Shown here piece after piece: positions 16,789 through 25,568 of a DNA stretch of 64,000 nt. Origin of the DNA: VFZP01 sp043755595 (GTDB lineage: Bacteria; Acidobacteriota; Terriglobia; Bryobacterales; Bryobacteraceae); contig JAYUSQ010000206.1 in assembly GCA_043755595.1 (NCBI GenBank), positions 19,765-83,764 of the forward strand, given 5' to 3'. The position numbers and the translations under genes are program-made. Within the stretch, counting starts at the first letter, position 1. Each line of letters starts with the position of its first letter. The notes under the pieces are model-generated. The model was given only the letters and a program-made list of their open reading frames with translations, had not been told where the DNA came from and made no database searches.

Positions 16789-18096
16789 TTAGCCGGTCTG
16801 ACCTCGCCCCATCGCACGGTAGGCGAAACCCAGGCCGATCACGCGGGCCGGGTCATAGACATTGCGACCGTCAACCAGCACGGGAGTCCGCATGAGGCCG
16901 CACACGCGAGCAAGGTCAAGCTGCTTGTACTCGTTCCACTCGGTACACATCACGACGCCATCGGCTCCGGTTGCGACTTCGTAGGCGTCGGCGCGTAAAT
17001 CGAGATCCGGCACCATCCGCACGGCGCCGGGTCCGGCGACAGGATCGCAAGCGCGCACGGTTGCGCCGAGCCCGCGAAGCTCCTGGAGAATTTCCAGGGC
17101 TGGAGCGTCACGCAAATCATCCGTATTGGGTTTGAAGGCGAGGCCCCACAGGCCGACGATCTTGCCATTCAAGTCGTCGCCGAGCACTTCGCGCAGCTTT
17201 CGCACCACCTGGCGGCGTTGGTGTTTGTTGATTTCCATCACCGTTTCCAGCAGTTGGGGATGCTTGGATTTGGTGCGCGCCATATGAGCGAGCGCCTTGA
17301 CATCCTTGGGGAAACACGAGCCGCCATATCCTAGGCCCGCATCCAGGAAAGCGCGGCCGATGCGGCCATCGTAACCCATGCCCGCGGCGACCTCTTTTAC
17401 GTCGGCGCCCAGGGCGTCGCAGATGTTGGCGATCTCGTTGATGAAGGAAATCTTGGTGGCCAGGAAAGCGTTCGAGGCGTACTTAATCATTTCGGCCGTG
17501 CGGAGATCGGTGACGATAATCGGCGCGCGGAGCGGGAGGTGCAAGTCGGCGACACGATGGGCCGCGTCTTTGTCGAGCGAGCCGAGCACGATGCGGGCGG
17601 GATTCAGGAAATCGGCGATGGCCGAACCTTCGCGGAGGAACTCCGGGCAAGAGACGACGCTGAACGGAATCGGCTTCGGCTGGCGGCCACGGACGATGTC
17701 GGCCACCCAATCGCCGGTGCCGACGGGAACGGTCGATTTGTTGACGATCACCAAGGGGGCGGTCATGTGATCGGCGACGGCCTCAGCCGCGGATCTGACG
17801 TACCGAAGGTCGGCTTCGCCATCGACGCCTTCGGGAGTGCCGACGGCGATGAAAGCGAACTCGGCATCGGTGAGAGCCTCATCATACGAAGTTGTGAATC
17901 GGAGCCGGCCGGCCGCCACATTCCGCTTGACCACTTCCTCAAGACCCGGTTCGTAGATGGGCAGAACGCCCGCCTTGAGATTTTCGATCCGCTCTTCATT
18001 CAAATCGATCGCGGTCACGCGGTTGCCAAGGTCGGCAAAACAGGTGCCAGTCACGAGGCCGACGTAGCCGGCTCCTACAACGCAAATATTCCTCAA
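16789..18096 (-). CDS. UDP-glucose 6-dehydrogenase
   Basis: This enzyme oxidises UDP-glucose to UDP-glucuronate with two NAD+, feeding capsule, exopolysaccharide and lipid glycosylation. The TTG start at 18096 follows a strong GGAGGAGCGG box and gives 435 residues. The Rossmann motif GAGYVGLVTG is at 8-17, the central segment ends in DAGLGYGGSCFPKDVKAL with the catalytic Cys near residue 260, and the C-terminal domain begins GLWGLAFKPNTDDLRDAPAL. All key residues are present. It starts 13 bases after the hydrolase gene ends, so the two are probably cotranscribed. The sequence alone does not distinguish a UDP-glucose from a closely related sugar substrate. Confidence 0.92.
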   Translation of the reverse strand: MRNICVVGAGYVGLVTGTCFADLGNRVTAIDLNEERIENLKAGVLPIYEPGLEEVVKRNVAAGRLRFTTSYDEALTDAEFAFIAVGTPEGVDGEADLRYVRSAAEAVADHMTAPLVIVNKSTVPVGTGDWVADIVRGRQPKPIPFSVVSCPEFLREGSAIADFLNPARIVLGSLDKDAAHRVADLHLPLRAPIIVTDLRTAEMIKYASNAFLATKISFINEIANICDALGADVKEVAAGMGYDGRIGRAFLDAGLGYGGSCFPKDVKALAHMARTKSKHPQLLETVMEINKHQRRQVVRKLREVLGDDLNGKIVGLWGLAFKPNTDDLRDAPALEILQELRGLGATVRACDPVAGPGAVRMVPDLDLRADAYEVATGADGVVMCTEWNEYKQLDLARVCGLMRTPVLVDGRNVYDPARVIGLGFAYRAMGRGQTG

Positions 18097-18109
18097 AATC
18101 CGCTCCTCC

Positions 18110-18958
18110 TCATTGATCGAGCCACGACAACGTTGTGTTTGAAACCGCCGCCGCTTCGTCCCAATGCGCCCAGTGGCCGGCATTGGGAAGTGTGACTAAA
18201 ACCCACGGGGCATCCACCCATTGCCAGGTTCCATTCAACGCACCGGGCAACAAAGCCTGATCCCGGAGGCCGTGAAACTGGAGTACCGCGGTTTGAACCT
18301 TGGGCAGGTCCGGAACCGGATAGGGTTCGCGCGGGTAATTACGCTTATAGTAGTTTAACATCGCTTCGAAATCCGACTTCCGGAACGCTTCGATATACCT
18401 TGGCCGAACCGGGGCCGGGGTAAGCTCAGCGAGCTTTTCGGCCGTCAGCCTGGTGTGGGCATCCGGCTGCTGAAAACCGCGCGCGTAGGCAGAGCTTTTG
18501 TGCTGTTCGGGATTGCCGGACAGCTCACGCGCCAAGCCTCTGGGATGCGGGAGATTCACAATCACCAGCCGTTCGACGGCGGCTGGCGCAAACATCGCCA
18601 CGCTCCAGGCGATGGCGCCACCCCAATCGTGCCCCATGACGACGGCGCGTTGACGGCCTGCGTGACGAATCACGGCCAAGGCATCGGCCACCAACAGAGG
18701 CATGGCGTAGTTATCGACACCCGCAGGCTTGTCCGACAGGTTGTACCCGCGCAGATCCATCGCCACGACTCGATACTTTTTCGAAAACGCTTCGATTTGA
18801 TGGCGCCAGGAGTACCAAAAGTCCGGGAAACCGTGAATGAGCAGTATGAGCGGCGCGTCTTTCGGACCCGCCGCCGCGTAGTGAATCTTGACGCCGTTGG
18901 AGTCGGCGAAATGATGCTCTATGCTGTCGAAGATGTCTGGTTTCATTTGTGCACTCAT
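18110..18958 (-). CDS. Alpha/beta hydrolase, epoxide-hydrolase-like
   Basis: With the ATG at 18958 the protein is 282 residues. The oxyanion motif HGFPDFWYSW lies at 42-51, the nucleophile elbow GHDWGGAIAW has Asp near residue 111, and the closing histidine is in NAGHWAHWDEA near the C-terminus. Asp as nucleophile together with HGFPD points to epoxide hydrolases or haloalkane/fluoroacetate dehalogenases. The open frame extends upstream to 19066 and could include a signal-like stretch (GYAVGLVLRLLTAGSAAAAS), but that reaches into the divergent gene that starts at 19054. Substrate unknown. Confidence 0.82.
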   Translation of the reverse strand: MSAQMKPDIFDSIEHHFADSNGVKIHYAAAGPKDAPLILLIHGFPDFWYSWRHQIEAFSKKYRVVAMDLRGYNLSDKPAGVDNYAMPLLVADALAVIRHAGRQRAVVMGHDWGGAIAWSVAMFAPAAVERLVIVNLPHPRGLARELSGNPEQHKSSAYARGFQQPDAHTRLTAEKLAELTPAPVRPRYIEAFRKSDFEAMLNYYKRNYPREPYPVPDLPKVQTAVLQFHGLRDQALLPGALNGTWQWVDAPWVLVTLPNAGHWAHWDEAAAVSNTTLSWLDQ

Positions 18959-19053
18959 GGAAGCTGCGGCTGCGCTACCCGCTGTCAACAGTCGCAGAAC
19001 GAGGCCGACGGCGTAACCGAGCCGGCCCTTTGGCCGCCGTATACTGGAATCTA

Positions 19054-20157
19054 ATGTCACAAGCAACCATTAGCACAGCCGAAGGCCTGTCCGCGCAAGT
19101 TGCGGCGGCGCGCCAACGGCTGGATGCGCACACCCGCGAGATCGTGAACTGGCATTTTTCTCCCGAGACCGGATGCCCCTTCTGGTTGAACTATGCTTCC
19201 AAACTGGGCTGGGATCCACGCGAAGCGATCCAGACCTACAATGACCTGGACAAGTTCCCTCCTTTCCAGGATGAATGGTTGCGGGGCGGCCCGGTGCGGC
19301 AGTGGATTCCCAAGGGCTACGCCGGCCAGCCGGCTTATGTATTTGAAACGGGCGGATCCACGGGTGTTCCGAAGTCGCGGGTGCAAATCAACGATTTCCG
19401 GATCGATTACGAGAATTTTTCCGACACCCTGCCCGACGAATTTTTTCCGAAGGGGGCGGATTGGATCAGTGTAGGCCCGTCCGGCCCGCGCCGCTTGCGA
19501 TTGGCGGTCGAGCATTTGGCGCAACACCGTAGCGGCATCTGTTTCACGGTGGACCTTGACCCGCGTTGGGTGATCAAGCTAATCAAGTGGGGCGAGATTC
19601 AGATGGCCGAACGCTACAAACAGCATGTGGTGGACCAGTCGCTGACGATCATGAAAGCACATGAGAATATCAAGTGCATGTTCACGACGCCGAAGTTGCT
19701 GGAAGCGATTTGCGAGAAGGTTTCGCTGGAGAAGCTGGGCATTCGCGGAATCTTCTGCGGCGGCACGGAGATGACTCCGCAGTTCCATCGATTCGCCGTA
19801 GAAGAGTTACTCGGCCCGAACATCTATTTCGCACCGACTTATGGCAACACTTTGATGGGTTTGGCGGTGCATAAGAAGCCAACGGTAGCCGATAACTGGG
19901 CCATCATTTACTATCCGCCTTCGCCGCGCGCGATGCTGGAAGTGGTGGACCCGGACGATAACAATCGGCTGGTGGGTTATGGCGAGACCGGACGGGTGCG
20001 GCTGACTACGCTGACCAAGGAGACTTTCGTTCCGCGCTTTATGGAGCGCGACGAGTGCGAGCGCGAGGCTCCGTGTGAGCAGTTCCCGTGGGACGGCGTG
20101 CGTAATGTGCGGCCATTTTCGAAGTTTAAGACGTCGGTGGTAGAAGGAGTCTATTAA
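19054..20157 (+). CDS. Short ANL-superfamily adenylating enzyme (EhpF/PaaK-like)
   Basis: A 367-residue acyl-adenylate-forming enzyme. The phosphate loop is FETGGSTGVPKSRVQ at 98-112; later conserved segments include GIFCGGTEMTPQFH, FAPTYGNTLMG and GYGETGRVRLTTLTKE. It stops at the end of the large N-terminal domain: the C-terminal lid with the catalytic lysine, present in normal CoA ligases, is missing. The phenazine-pathway enzyme EhpF is a known lid-less ANL protein of this size that works with an aldehyde dehydrogenase, and the neighbour here is of that type. It overlaps the next start by one base (TAATG). Substrate is unknown; an aryl or acyl carboxylate is likely. LuxE-type acyl-protein synthetase is the alternative. 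Confidence 0.75.
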   Translation: MSQATISTAEGLSAQVAAARQRLDAHTREIVNWHFSPETGCPFWLNYASKLGWDPREAIQTYNDLDKFPPFQDEWLRGGPVRQWIPKGYAGQPAYVFETGGSTGVPKSRVQINDFRIDYENFSDTLPDEFFPKGADWISVGPSGPRRLRLAVEHLAQHRSGICFTVDLDPRWVIKLIKWGEIQMAERYKQHVVDQSLTIMKAHENIKCMFTTPKLLEAICEKVSLEKLGIRGIFCGGTEMTPQFHRFAVEELLGPNIYFAPTYGNTLMGLAVHKKPTVADNWAIIYYPPSPRAMLEVVDPDDNNRLVGYGETGRVRLTTLTKETFVPRFMERDECEREAPCEQFPWDGVRNVRPFSKFKTSVVEGVY

Positions 20158-21596
20158 TGCTGCACCTGCCGATCCTGCGCAAGGGGCGCCCCTATTACAG
20201 TGTGGATTCGGTGGTGACGAAACACCACCGCACAGGCGAGCCATTGGTTCGTATTTCGATGGCTAACTCCGGGCTCATCCGGCGCGACCTGCTTGACTTG
20301 CCGGAGATCGCGGCCATGCTGAGCGGATTTACTTGCGCCGAGACGATCCGGTTGTGCGAAAAGGCATCGCAGCATTTTCTCAACGATACGCTGCCGCTGG
20401 GCGAGGCGGAGCAGACGCCGCAGGACTATGTCGAGCAGACGTCGGCCACGACGGGGTCGCCCTGGGTCATGGTGCGCCGGAATATGGAAAAGATCGCCGG
20501 CGTGATGTCGAATATGTCGGGTGTGTTGCGTGGGCTGACGCGGAACCTCGATCTTTCGATCGTCGACCGGGGTCATGGCGAGGCCAACGGCGCGGTGGTT
20601 AGTTACTTCCGGCGGGGCGATTCACTGGGGGTGGTGCTGCCGTCGAATTCTCCGGGCGTTCACTCGCTGTGGGTGCCTGCGTTTGCGCTGAAGACTCCGT
20701 TGGTGCTGAAGCCGGGCGGGTCCGAACCATGGAGCCCTTTTCGGATCATTCAAGCCTTCATTCGCGCGGGCGCGCCGCCGGAGGCGTTCAGTTACTACCC
20801 TTGCGATCACGGCGGAGCGGGCGAGATCCTGCGGCGTTGTGGCCGCGGGATGGTCTTTGGCGACGTTTCAACGACCAAGATTTACAGCAAGGATCCGCGG
20901 GTGGAACTGCATGGACCCGGCTGGAGTAAGATCACGATCGGCGAAGATTCGATCGACCGCTGGCCGGATTACATCGACATTATCGCCGCGTCGATTTGCG
21001 AAAATTCGGGCCGTTCCTGTGTCAATGCTTCGGGCGTGTGGGTGCCGCGTCATGGGCGCGCGATCGCCGAAGCGTTGGCCGAAAGGGTTGCGAAGATCGC
21101 CCCCCGGAAGGCGGACGATCCCGCCGCTGAGATTTCACCGTTTGCCGACGCCGGGGTGGCCAGCCGGATTAACGCACTGGTCGAGCAAGGGCTGGCCGAT
21201 CCTGGCGCCGAGGACCTGGTGCTGAAGTATCGCGCCGGCTCTCGTTTGGCCGAGTTCGACGGCTGTTCCTATTTGCTGCCGGCTATCGTGCATGTGGATT
21301 CGCCGGAACATACGCTGGCCAATAAGGAGTTTCTGTTTCCATTTGCGAGCGTGGTGGAAGTTCCTCAACGGCAGATCCCGGAAATTCTGGGACCCACGCT
21401 GGTATTCACCGCCATCACCAACGACGAACAGTTCCGGCGCCGCCTGCTGGGGGCTACGCATATCGGCCGCTTGAACTTCGGGCCGATTCAGACCAATCGC
21501 ATTGTATGGGATCAACCGCACGAGGGCAACTTATTCGACCACCTGTATGCACGCAGGGCGTTCCAGGTGGCTGAGCCAGCGCTGCAAACCGCGTAA
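20157..21596 (+). CDS. Aldehyde-dehydrogenase-fold acyl reductase (EhpG/LuxC-like)
   Basis: A 479-residue ALDH-superfamily protein. The cofactor-fold region reads LGVVLPSNSPGVHSLWVPAF and TPLVLKPGGSEPWSPF near 165-200. The catalytic-cysteine segment is CENSGRSCVNASGVWVP, with the reactive Cys at about 288. The C-terminal part (EFLFPFASVVEV, then LGATHIGRLNFGP) is normal for the fold. Its position directly after a lid-less adenylating enzyme suggests that it reduces an activated carboxylate to an aldehyde, as LuxC does with LuxE or as proposed for EhpG with EhpF. It is coupled on both sides (TAATG upstream, TAAATG downstream). The product is unknown. Confidence 0.78.
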   Translation: MLHLPILRKGRPYYSVDSVVTKHHRTGEPLVRISMANSGLIRRDLLDLPEIAAMLSGFTCAETIRLCEKASQHFLNDTLPLGEAEQTPQDYVEQTSATTGSPWVMVRRNMEKIAGVMSNMSGVLRGLTRNLDLSIVDRGHGEANGAVVSYFRRGDSLGVVLPSNSPGVHSLWVPAFALKTPLVLKPGGSEPWSPFRIIQAFIRAGAPPEAFSYYPCDHGGAGEILRRCGRGMVFGDVSTTKIYSKDPRVELHGPGWSKITIGEDSIDRWPDYIDIIAASICENSGRSCVNASGVWVPRHGRAIAEALAERVAKIAPRKADDPAAEISPFADAGVASRINALVEQGLADPGAEDLVLKYRAGSRLAEFDGCSYLLPAIVHVDSPEHTLANKEFLFPFASVVEVPQRQIPEILGPTLVFTAITNDEQFRRRLLGATHIGRLNFGPIQTNRIVWDQPHEGNLFDHLYARRAFQVAEPALQTA

Positions 21597-22919
21597 ATGA
21601 AGGTCCTAAGTATCACTGCCGGCGCCGGCAATATGTATTGCGGTTCTTGTCTCCGCGACAATAACCTGGCTGCTGCGTTGCGCCGGCAGGGGCACGATGT
21701 TATTCTGCTACCGCTCTACACGCCCACGCGGACGGACGAGGATAATGCCAGCCGTCCGGGGCGTGTTTTTTTTGGCGGGATCAGCGTGTATCTGGAGCAG
21801 CTTTCGCCGCTGTTCCGCAACACTCCCAAGTTCCTCGACAAGTTGTGGGACCTGCCGTCGGTTATTTCGCTTTTTGCCGGGCGCGGCGTAGAGGTGGATC
21901 CTCAGCCTTTGGGAGCGCTCACGGTTTCAATCCTGGAAGGCGCGGCCGGGCATCAGCACAAGGAGATCGATAGCCTGATTGAATGGCTTCGGCATGAACC
22001 GAAGCCCGATCTCATTACCCTGCCCTACACGCTTCTGATCTCGCTGGCCAAGCCGTTAAAGCAACTTACCGGCTGTCCGATCATCTGCACGCTTCAGGGC
22101 GAGGAGTTGTTCATCGACGGGTTGATTGAGCCCTATCGCATTCAGGCGCTTTCGTTGATCCGCGCCCAGATTTCCGAGGTTGATGGATTTATTGCGGTGA
22201 GCGAATATGGGTCGCGATTCATGGCGCAGTATCTGGGGATTCCGGCGGAGAAATTGTTTACGGTTCCGCTAGGGATCCCCCTCGAAGGGCATTCGCTACA
22301 GCGCCGCACGCTCAATCCGCACCGGACGATTGGGTTTCTTGGACGCATCGCGCCGGAGAAGGGGCTGCATGTGTTGGCGGACGCTTACAAGCTACTGCGT
22401 GAGCGGCCTGGGATCGGTGCGCTCCGGCTGGAAGCGGCGGGTTATTTACCGCCGGAGAAGAAACCTTATCTGGCGTCGATCGTGGCTAAGTTCAAGGATT
22501 GGGGCATTGCTGAGGAGTTCCGGTATTGGGGCGAAGTAACTCGCGACCAGAAGCCGCGCTTCCTACAGAACTGCGACGTATTTTCGATGCCCGCCACTTA
22601 CGACGAACCAAAGGGTCTGACGCTTCTAGAGGCGATGGCGAACGGCGTGCCGGTGGTGCAGCCGCGCCGTGGATCCTTTGTTGAGATGGTGGAGAATACG
22701 GGCGGCGGCATCCTGGTGGAGCCGGGTTCGACGGCGGCTTTGGCCGATGGGCTGCACGAGATTCTTGCGGATCCTGCAAGGGCGTTGGAACTGGGACGGC
22801 GCGCGGCCGAAGCGGTGCGGCGTAACTACTCGGTGGACATTATGGCGACGCGGACCGCTGAGATTTATCGCTCGGTTTCCGCGCAGACCGATCCGGCTAG
22901 TGCGGCTCGGGTTCGATGA
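21597..22919 (+). CDS. GT4-family glycosyltransferase
   Basis: A 440-residue GT-B retaining glycosyltransferase. The N-terminal fold begins KVLSITAGAGNMYCGSCLRD; the C-terminal nucleotide-sugar domain begins TIGFLGRIAPEKGLHVLADA at about 243 and holds the E-x7-E motif DEPKGLTLLEAMANGVPVV at about 336-354. It starts on the base after the reductase stop, so it belongs to the same operon and may glycosylate the alcohol or another product of the ligase/reductase pair. Donor and acceptor are unknown. Its 3' end overlaps the convergent TolQ-like gene by 23 bases. Confidence 0.88.
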   Translation: MKVLSITAGAGNMYCGSCLRDNNLAAALRRQGHDVILLPLYTPTRTDEDNASRPGRVFFGGISVYLEQLSPLFRNTPKFLDKLWDLPSVISLFAGRGVEVDPQPLGALTVSILEGAAGHQHKEIDSLIEWLRHEPKPDLITLPYTLLISLAKPLKQLTGCPIICTLQGEELFIDGLIEPYRIQALSLIRAQISEVDGFIAVSEYGSRFMAQYLGIPAEKLFTVPLGIPLEGHSLQRRTLNPHRTIGFLGRIAPEKGLHVLADAYKLLRERPGIGALRLEAAGYLPPEKKPYLASIVAKFKDWGIAEEFRYWGEVTRDQKPRFLQNCDVFSMPATYDEPKGLTLLEAMANGVPVVQPRRGSFVEMVENTGGGILVEPGSTAALADGLHEILADPARALELGRRAAEAVRRNYSVDIMATRTAEIYRSVSAQTDPASAARVR

Positions 22920-23313
22920 CTTTGCCCGGGCGCAGGATCGATTCACCCCCCGCCATCAGCGCCGTCATCAAGTCGTTCAGAACGATGCGCATTTGGTGCT
23001 CGAACTCATCGACGCGCGAGCGTAGATAGCGCCCGGCGAGCCAGGCGGCAATTGCCAGAGCGAGACTGTACGCGAATGGAAGCCAAGCCTCGGATAGACT
23101 GAGGAAAATCGTCACGAAGGCTGCTTCTTTGTTTCCGTTCACGATCCGGAAGCTCCCAAGAATCCCGACGCACGTTCCAAGAATCCCGAACAGCGGCGCC
23201 GTAGAAGAAACAGCAGCCAATCCCCGCACCCCCCGCCGCATCTTGCACCGAACGATGCCCGCCCGCCTCACCGCGGCCAACACCGCAGCCTCAATCGCAA
23301 GTCCGTTCCGCAT
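22897..23313 (-). CDS. Short TolQ/ExbB/MotA-type proton channel protein
   Basis: The chosen ATG at 23313 gives 138 residues. The diagnostic TolQ/ExbB core is present: RRGVRGLAAVSSTAPLFGIL, GTCVGILGSFR, a second helix WLPFAYSLALAIAAWLAGRY, and a cytoplasmic helix RSRVDEFEHQMRIVLNDLM. The first transmembrane helix found in full-length TolQ is absent, and the open frame upstream (to 23523) is not hydrophobic, so this is a shortened form or the true start is different. No ExbD/TolR partner lies beside it. It probably still assembles as a stator-like helix bundle, but that is inference. Confidence 0.7.
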   Translation of the reverse strand: MRNGLAIEAAVLAAVRRAGIVRCKMRRGVRGLAAVSSTAPLFGILGTCVGILGSFRIVNGNKEAAFVTIFLSLSEAWLPFAYSLALAIAAWLAGRYLRSRVDEFEHQMRIVLNDLMTALMAGGESILRPGKVIEPEPH

Positions 23314-23389
23314 ATCCTGACAGACACCGCCGCGCGAGCAATGTTCCCAACCGGCGACTCGCTTCGGCGTCCGGTGTTGGTAAGGCCTA

Positions 23390-24466
23390 ATGTCCACTAA
23401 ACGTTCGGGCGATAGAACCGTTATGCGACCTCCTCCACCATCTGACGACGCAGAGGCGCCGATGGCTAGGACTAGCCCTGCTTCAACCGGTCTTCTCGGC
23501 ATCTTCAAAGATCTTGGCCTCATGGCGCTGAAGGTCTTTTCCGGTTACATTTTCGTGCTGGCTGTATTAATGGCCATTCACTTCCCCTATCGGACGGATG
23601 ATCTTGGATCGCCCAAAGTGAGGCCGGACGCCGGGGCATTCTACACCGGCATATACTCTAGGTCGGCCACCGTTGCACCGGTCGCAAAACAGGAACCCTC
23701 AAATGACCTTTCCGCCGTTTCCGTTTACGAGTCCGATTATGTGAAGATTGCGAAGGCGACGATTGCGAGCGAACGGATTGTACCGAAACTCACAGCGTTT
23801 GCCGAGAAATATGGACTCGCCAACGAGCGGGTGCTCGACGTCGGCGCGGGAACCGGCTATCTGCAGGATATCGTTCCAAATTATGTGGGCCTGGACATTT
23901 CGGGGTCCTCGCGACGCTACTTCCACAAACCTTTTGTCGAGGCCTCGGCGACCGATATGCCGTTTCCAGACAATGAGTTCGACGCGGCTTGGTCGATCTG
24001 GGTGCTGGAGCATGTACCCAAGCCGGAGCAGGCGCTGGTTGAGATTCGGCGGGTTGTGAAGGATGGCGGGTTGTTGTATCTCAAACCGGCGTGGGATTGT
24101 CCTTGGTGGTATGCCCAAGGGTATGCAGTTCGGCCCTATAGCGACCTGGATCTTTCGGGGAAGCTCAAGAAAGCAAGTCTAAACGTATTGGCCTCACCTT
24201 ACTATCGCGGGGCGATTCTCTTTCCCACTCGAGCGGTGCGGCAAGTGCAGGCCCATTGGTCCGGCAAGCCCACACGGTTTCACTACCGTCTACTGGAGCC
24301 GAACTACGAAAAGTATTGGACTGCGGACTCAGACGCGGTCAATCAGCTCGACTACTATGAAATGTTGCTTTGGTTTACCTCGCGCGGGGATGAGTGCTTG
24401 AACTGCGCAGCGGATCCGCGGTGGGATATGACCGAGTTGATTCTGCGGGTCCACAAGAAGCAGTAA
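23390..24466 (+). CDS. Membrane-anchored class I SAM-dependent methyltransferase
   Basis: From ATG 23390 the protein is 358 residues; ATGs at codons 12 and 25 are alternatives. One membrane helix lies at about 45-65 (LKVFSGYIFVLAVLMAIHF). Motif I is VLDVGAGTGYLQDIVPN near 147-163, followed by ASATDMPFPDNEFDAAWSIW and EHVPKPEQALVEIRRVVKDG, the Methyltransf_11 pattern. The tail, with four cysteines and tryptophans, is not recognised. The substrate is unknown; the membrane anchor suggests a lipid or a membrane-bound target. It diverges from the TolQ-like gene. Confidence 0.82.
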   Translation: MSTKRSGDRTVMRPPPPSDDAEAPMARTSPASTGLLGIFKDLGLMALKVFSGYIFVLAVLMAIHFPYRTDDLGSPKVRPDAGAFYTGIYSRSATVAPVAKQEPSNDLSAVSVYESDYVKIAKATIASERIVPKLTAFAEKYGLANERVLDVGAGTGYLQDIVPNYVGLDISGSSRRYFHKPFVEASATDMPFPDNEFDAAWSIWVLEHVPKPEQALVEIRRVVKDGGLLYLKPAWDCPWWYAQGYAVRPYSDLDLSGKLKKASLNVLASPYYRGAILFPTRAVRQVQAHWSGKPTRFHYRLLEPNYEKYWTADSDAVNQLDYYEMLLWFTSRGDECLNCAADPRWDMTELILRVHKKQ

Positions 24467-24487
24467 AATTTCGCTCCCGATCCAAGG

Positions 24488-25537
24488 CTACTTCTTGCGC
24501 GCAGGCAGCGGCCGCAACAGCCCATCCAAAAACGCATCACGCCGGCCTTCGCTCCACGCTTTCTGAATCTCGGGCTCCTGGATGCCGTGAATCCGCCCAA
24601 TTAGGATAAACGCCGGGAGAGCGTGAGGCAGATGCCGCCACCGCGCCATAGCCGCGAGCGACGGAACGGCCCGCTCCTTCAAATGCTCCAGTACGCGCGC
24701 CGGCCGATTTTCGGTGAGCGTCACCAGCGTCGCCGCCGCCGTCATCTTGTCCTGCCAAATCAGTGAATCCAGCGCCTCAATAAACCAAGTGGGCAAGACC
24801 TGAATCTCCTGGGCAGGGTCCCTGGCAGCTAGCACCGCGATGGCCCCCACGGCGCGCATCGCATTGTTGCGAACGGTATCGTCAGGGTCGCGCAGCGCGG
24901 CTTGCAGATCGTTCAGCACGTCCTTTTTCTTGGGCGCGTATCCAATGATGTAGGCGGCGATCGCGCGATGCTCCTCGCTCCCCGACTCACGCAGCACGTC
25001 GCGCAGCAATTGCAAATGGTCCCGGGCCAATTCAACGAATCGCAGTTGATGTGCGTATGCTTCGGCGTTTTCCATCAACGAATGGCCTTCGGCGAAGTGC
25101 TCCTGCAGCGGTCCGCTTCGGATAGCCTTCTGCACGGCGCCCAAAAACGCTCCGTACTCCGAGTGGATCTCTTCGGACAAGCGGGCCTCGCCGATCGGCG
25201 GCGTGTGATAGTCGAAATGCGGTGCGCCGCGTTCTTCGACACCAACGTAAACGATCGCCTTCCCGTCCTCGCAACAGGCGGCTTCCAGGCGGGCGGCTAC
25301 GACGTCTTTCACTTCCTCCAGGGCTTCCTCGACGTCGCCCTTGGAGCGTGGCAGCAGTTCGCCTTCTTTGAAGCCGAGCGCCTTCCGGAGCAGATCTTCG
25401 CCAACCCGGTTTCGGCCATAGAAATCGATGACACCAACGCTGGGCCCCGACGAAATGGGGGGGGCGGCCGCAGGTGCAGACGGCTGAGCGGCGGCGGTAC
25501 ACGCGGCCAATACGAGCAGACACAATGAGTTCCGCAA
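24488..25537 (-). CDS. Secreted HEAT-repeat protein with a POTRA-like N-terminal domain
   Basis: A 349-residue protein starting at TTG 25537 with a short signal peptide (LCLLVLAACTAAAQ). Residues about 33-105 (VGVIDFYGRNRVGEDLLRKA, then EGELLPRSKGDVEEALEEVK) look like a POTRA domain, as found in BamA/FtsQ-type proteins. A helical region follows with HEAT-like repeats (DLQAALRDPDDTVRNNAMRA, VGAIAVLAARDP). A periplasmic scaffold role is likely; no enzyme motif is visible. A run of eight G (25457-25464) lies just after the signal peptide and could slip in replication. Call from pattern only. Confidence 0.6.
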   Translation of the reverse strand: MRNSLCLLVLAACTAAAQPSAPAAAPPISSGPSVGVIDFYGRNRVGEDLLRKALGFKEGELLPRSKGDVEEALEEVKDVVAARLEAACCEDGKAIVYVGVEERGAPHFDYHTPPIGEARLSEEIHSEYGAFLGAVQKAIRSGPLQEHFAEGHSLMENAEAYAHQLRFVELARDHLQLLRDVLRESGSEEHRAIAAYIIGYAPKKKDVLNDLQAALRDPDDTVRNNAMRAVGAIAVLAARDPAQEIQVLPTWFIEALDSLIWQDKMTAAATLVTLTENRPARVLEHLKERAVPSLAAMARWRHLPHALPAFILIGRIHGIQEPEIQKAWSEGRRDAFLDGLLRPLPARKK

Positions 25538-25568
25538 GTAATTAAGACGTTAGAGACCGTCGATTCGG

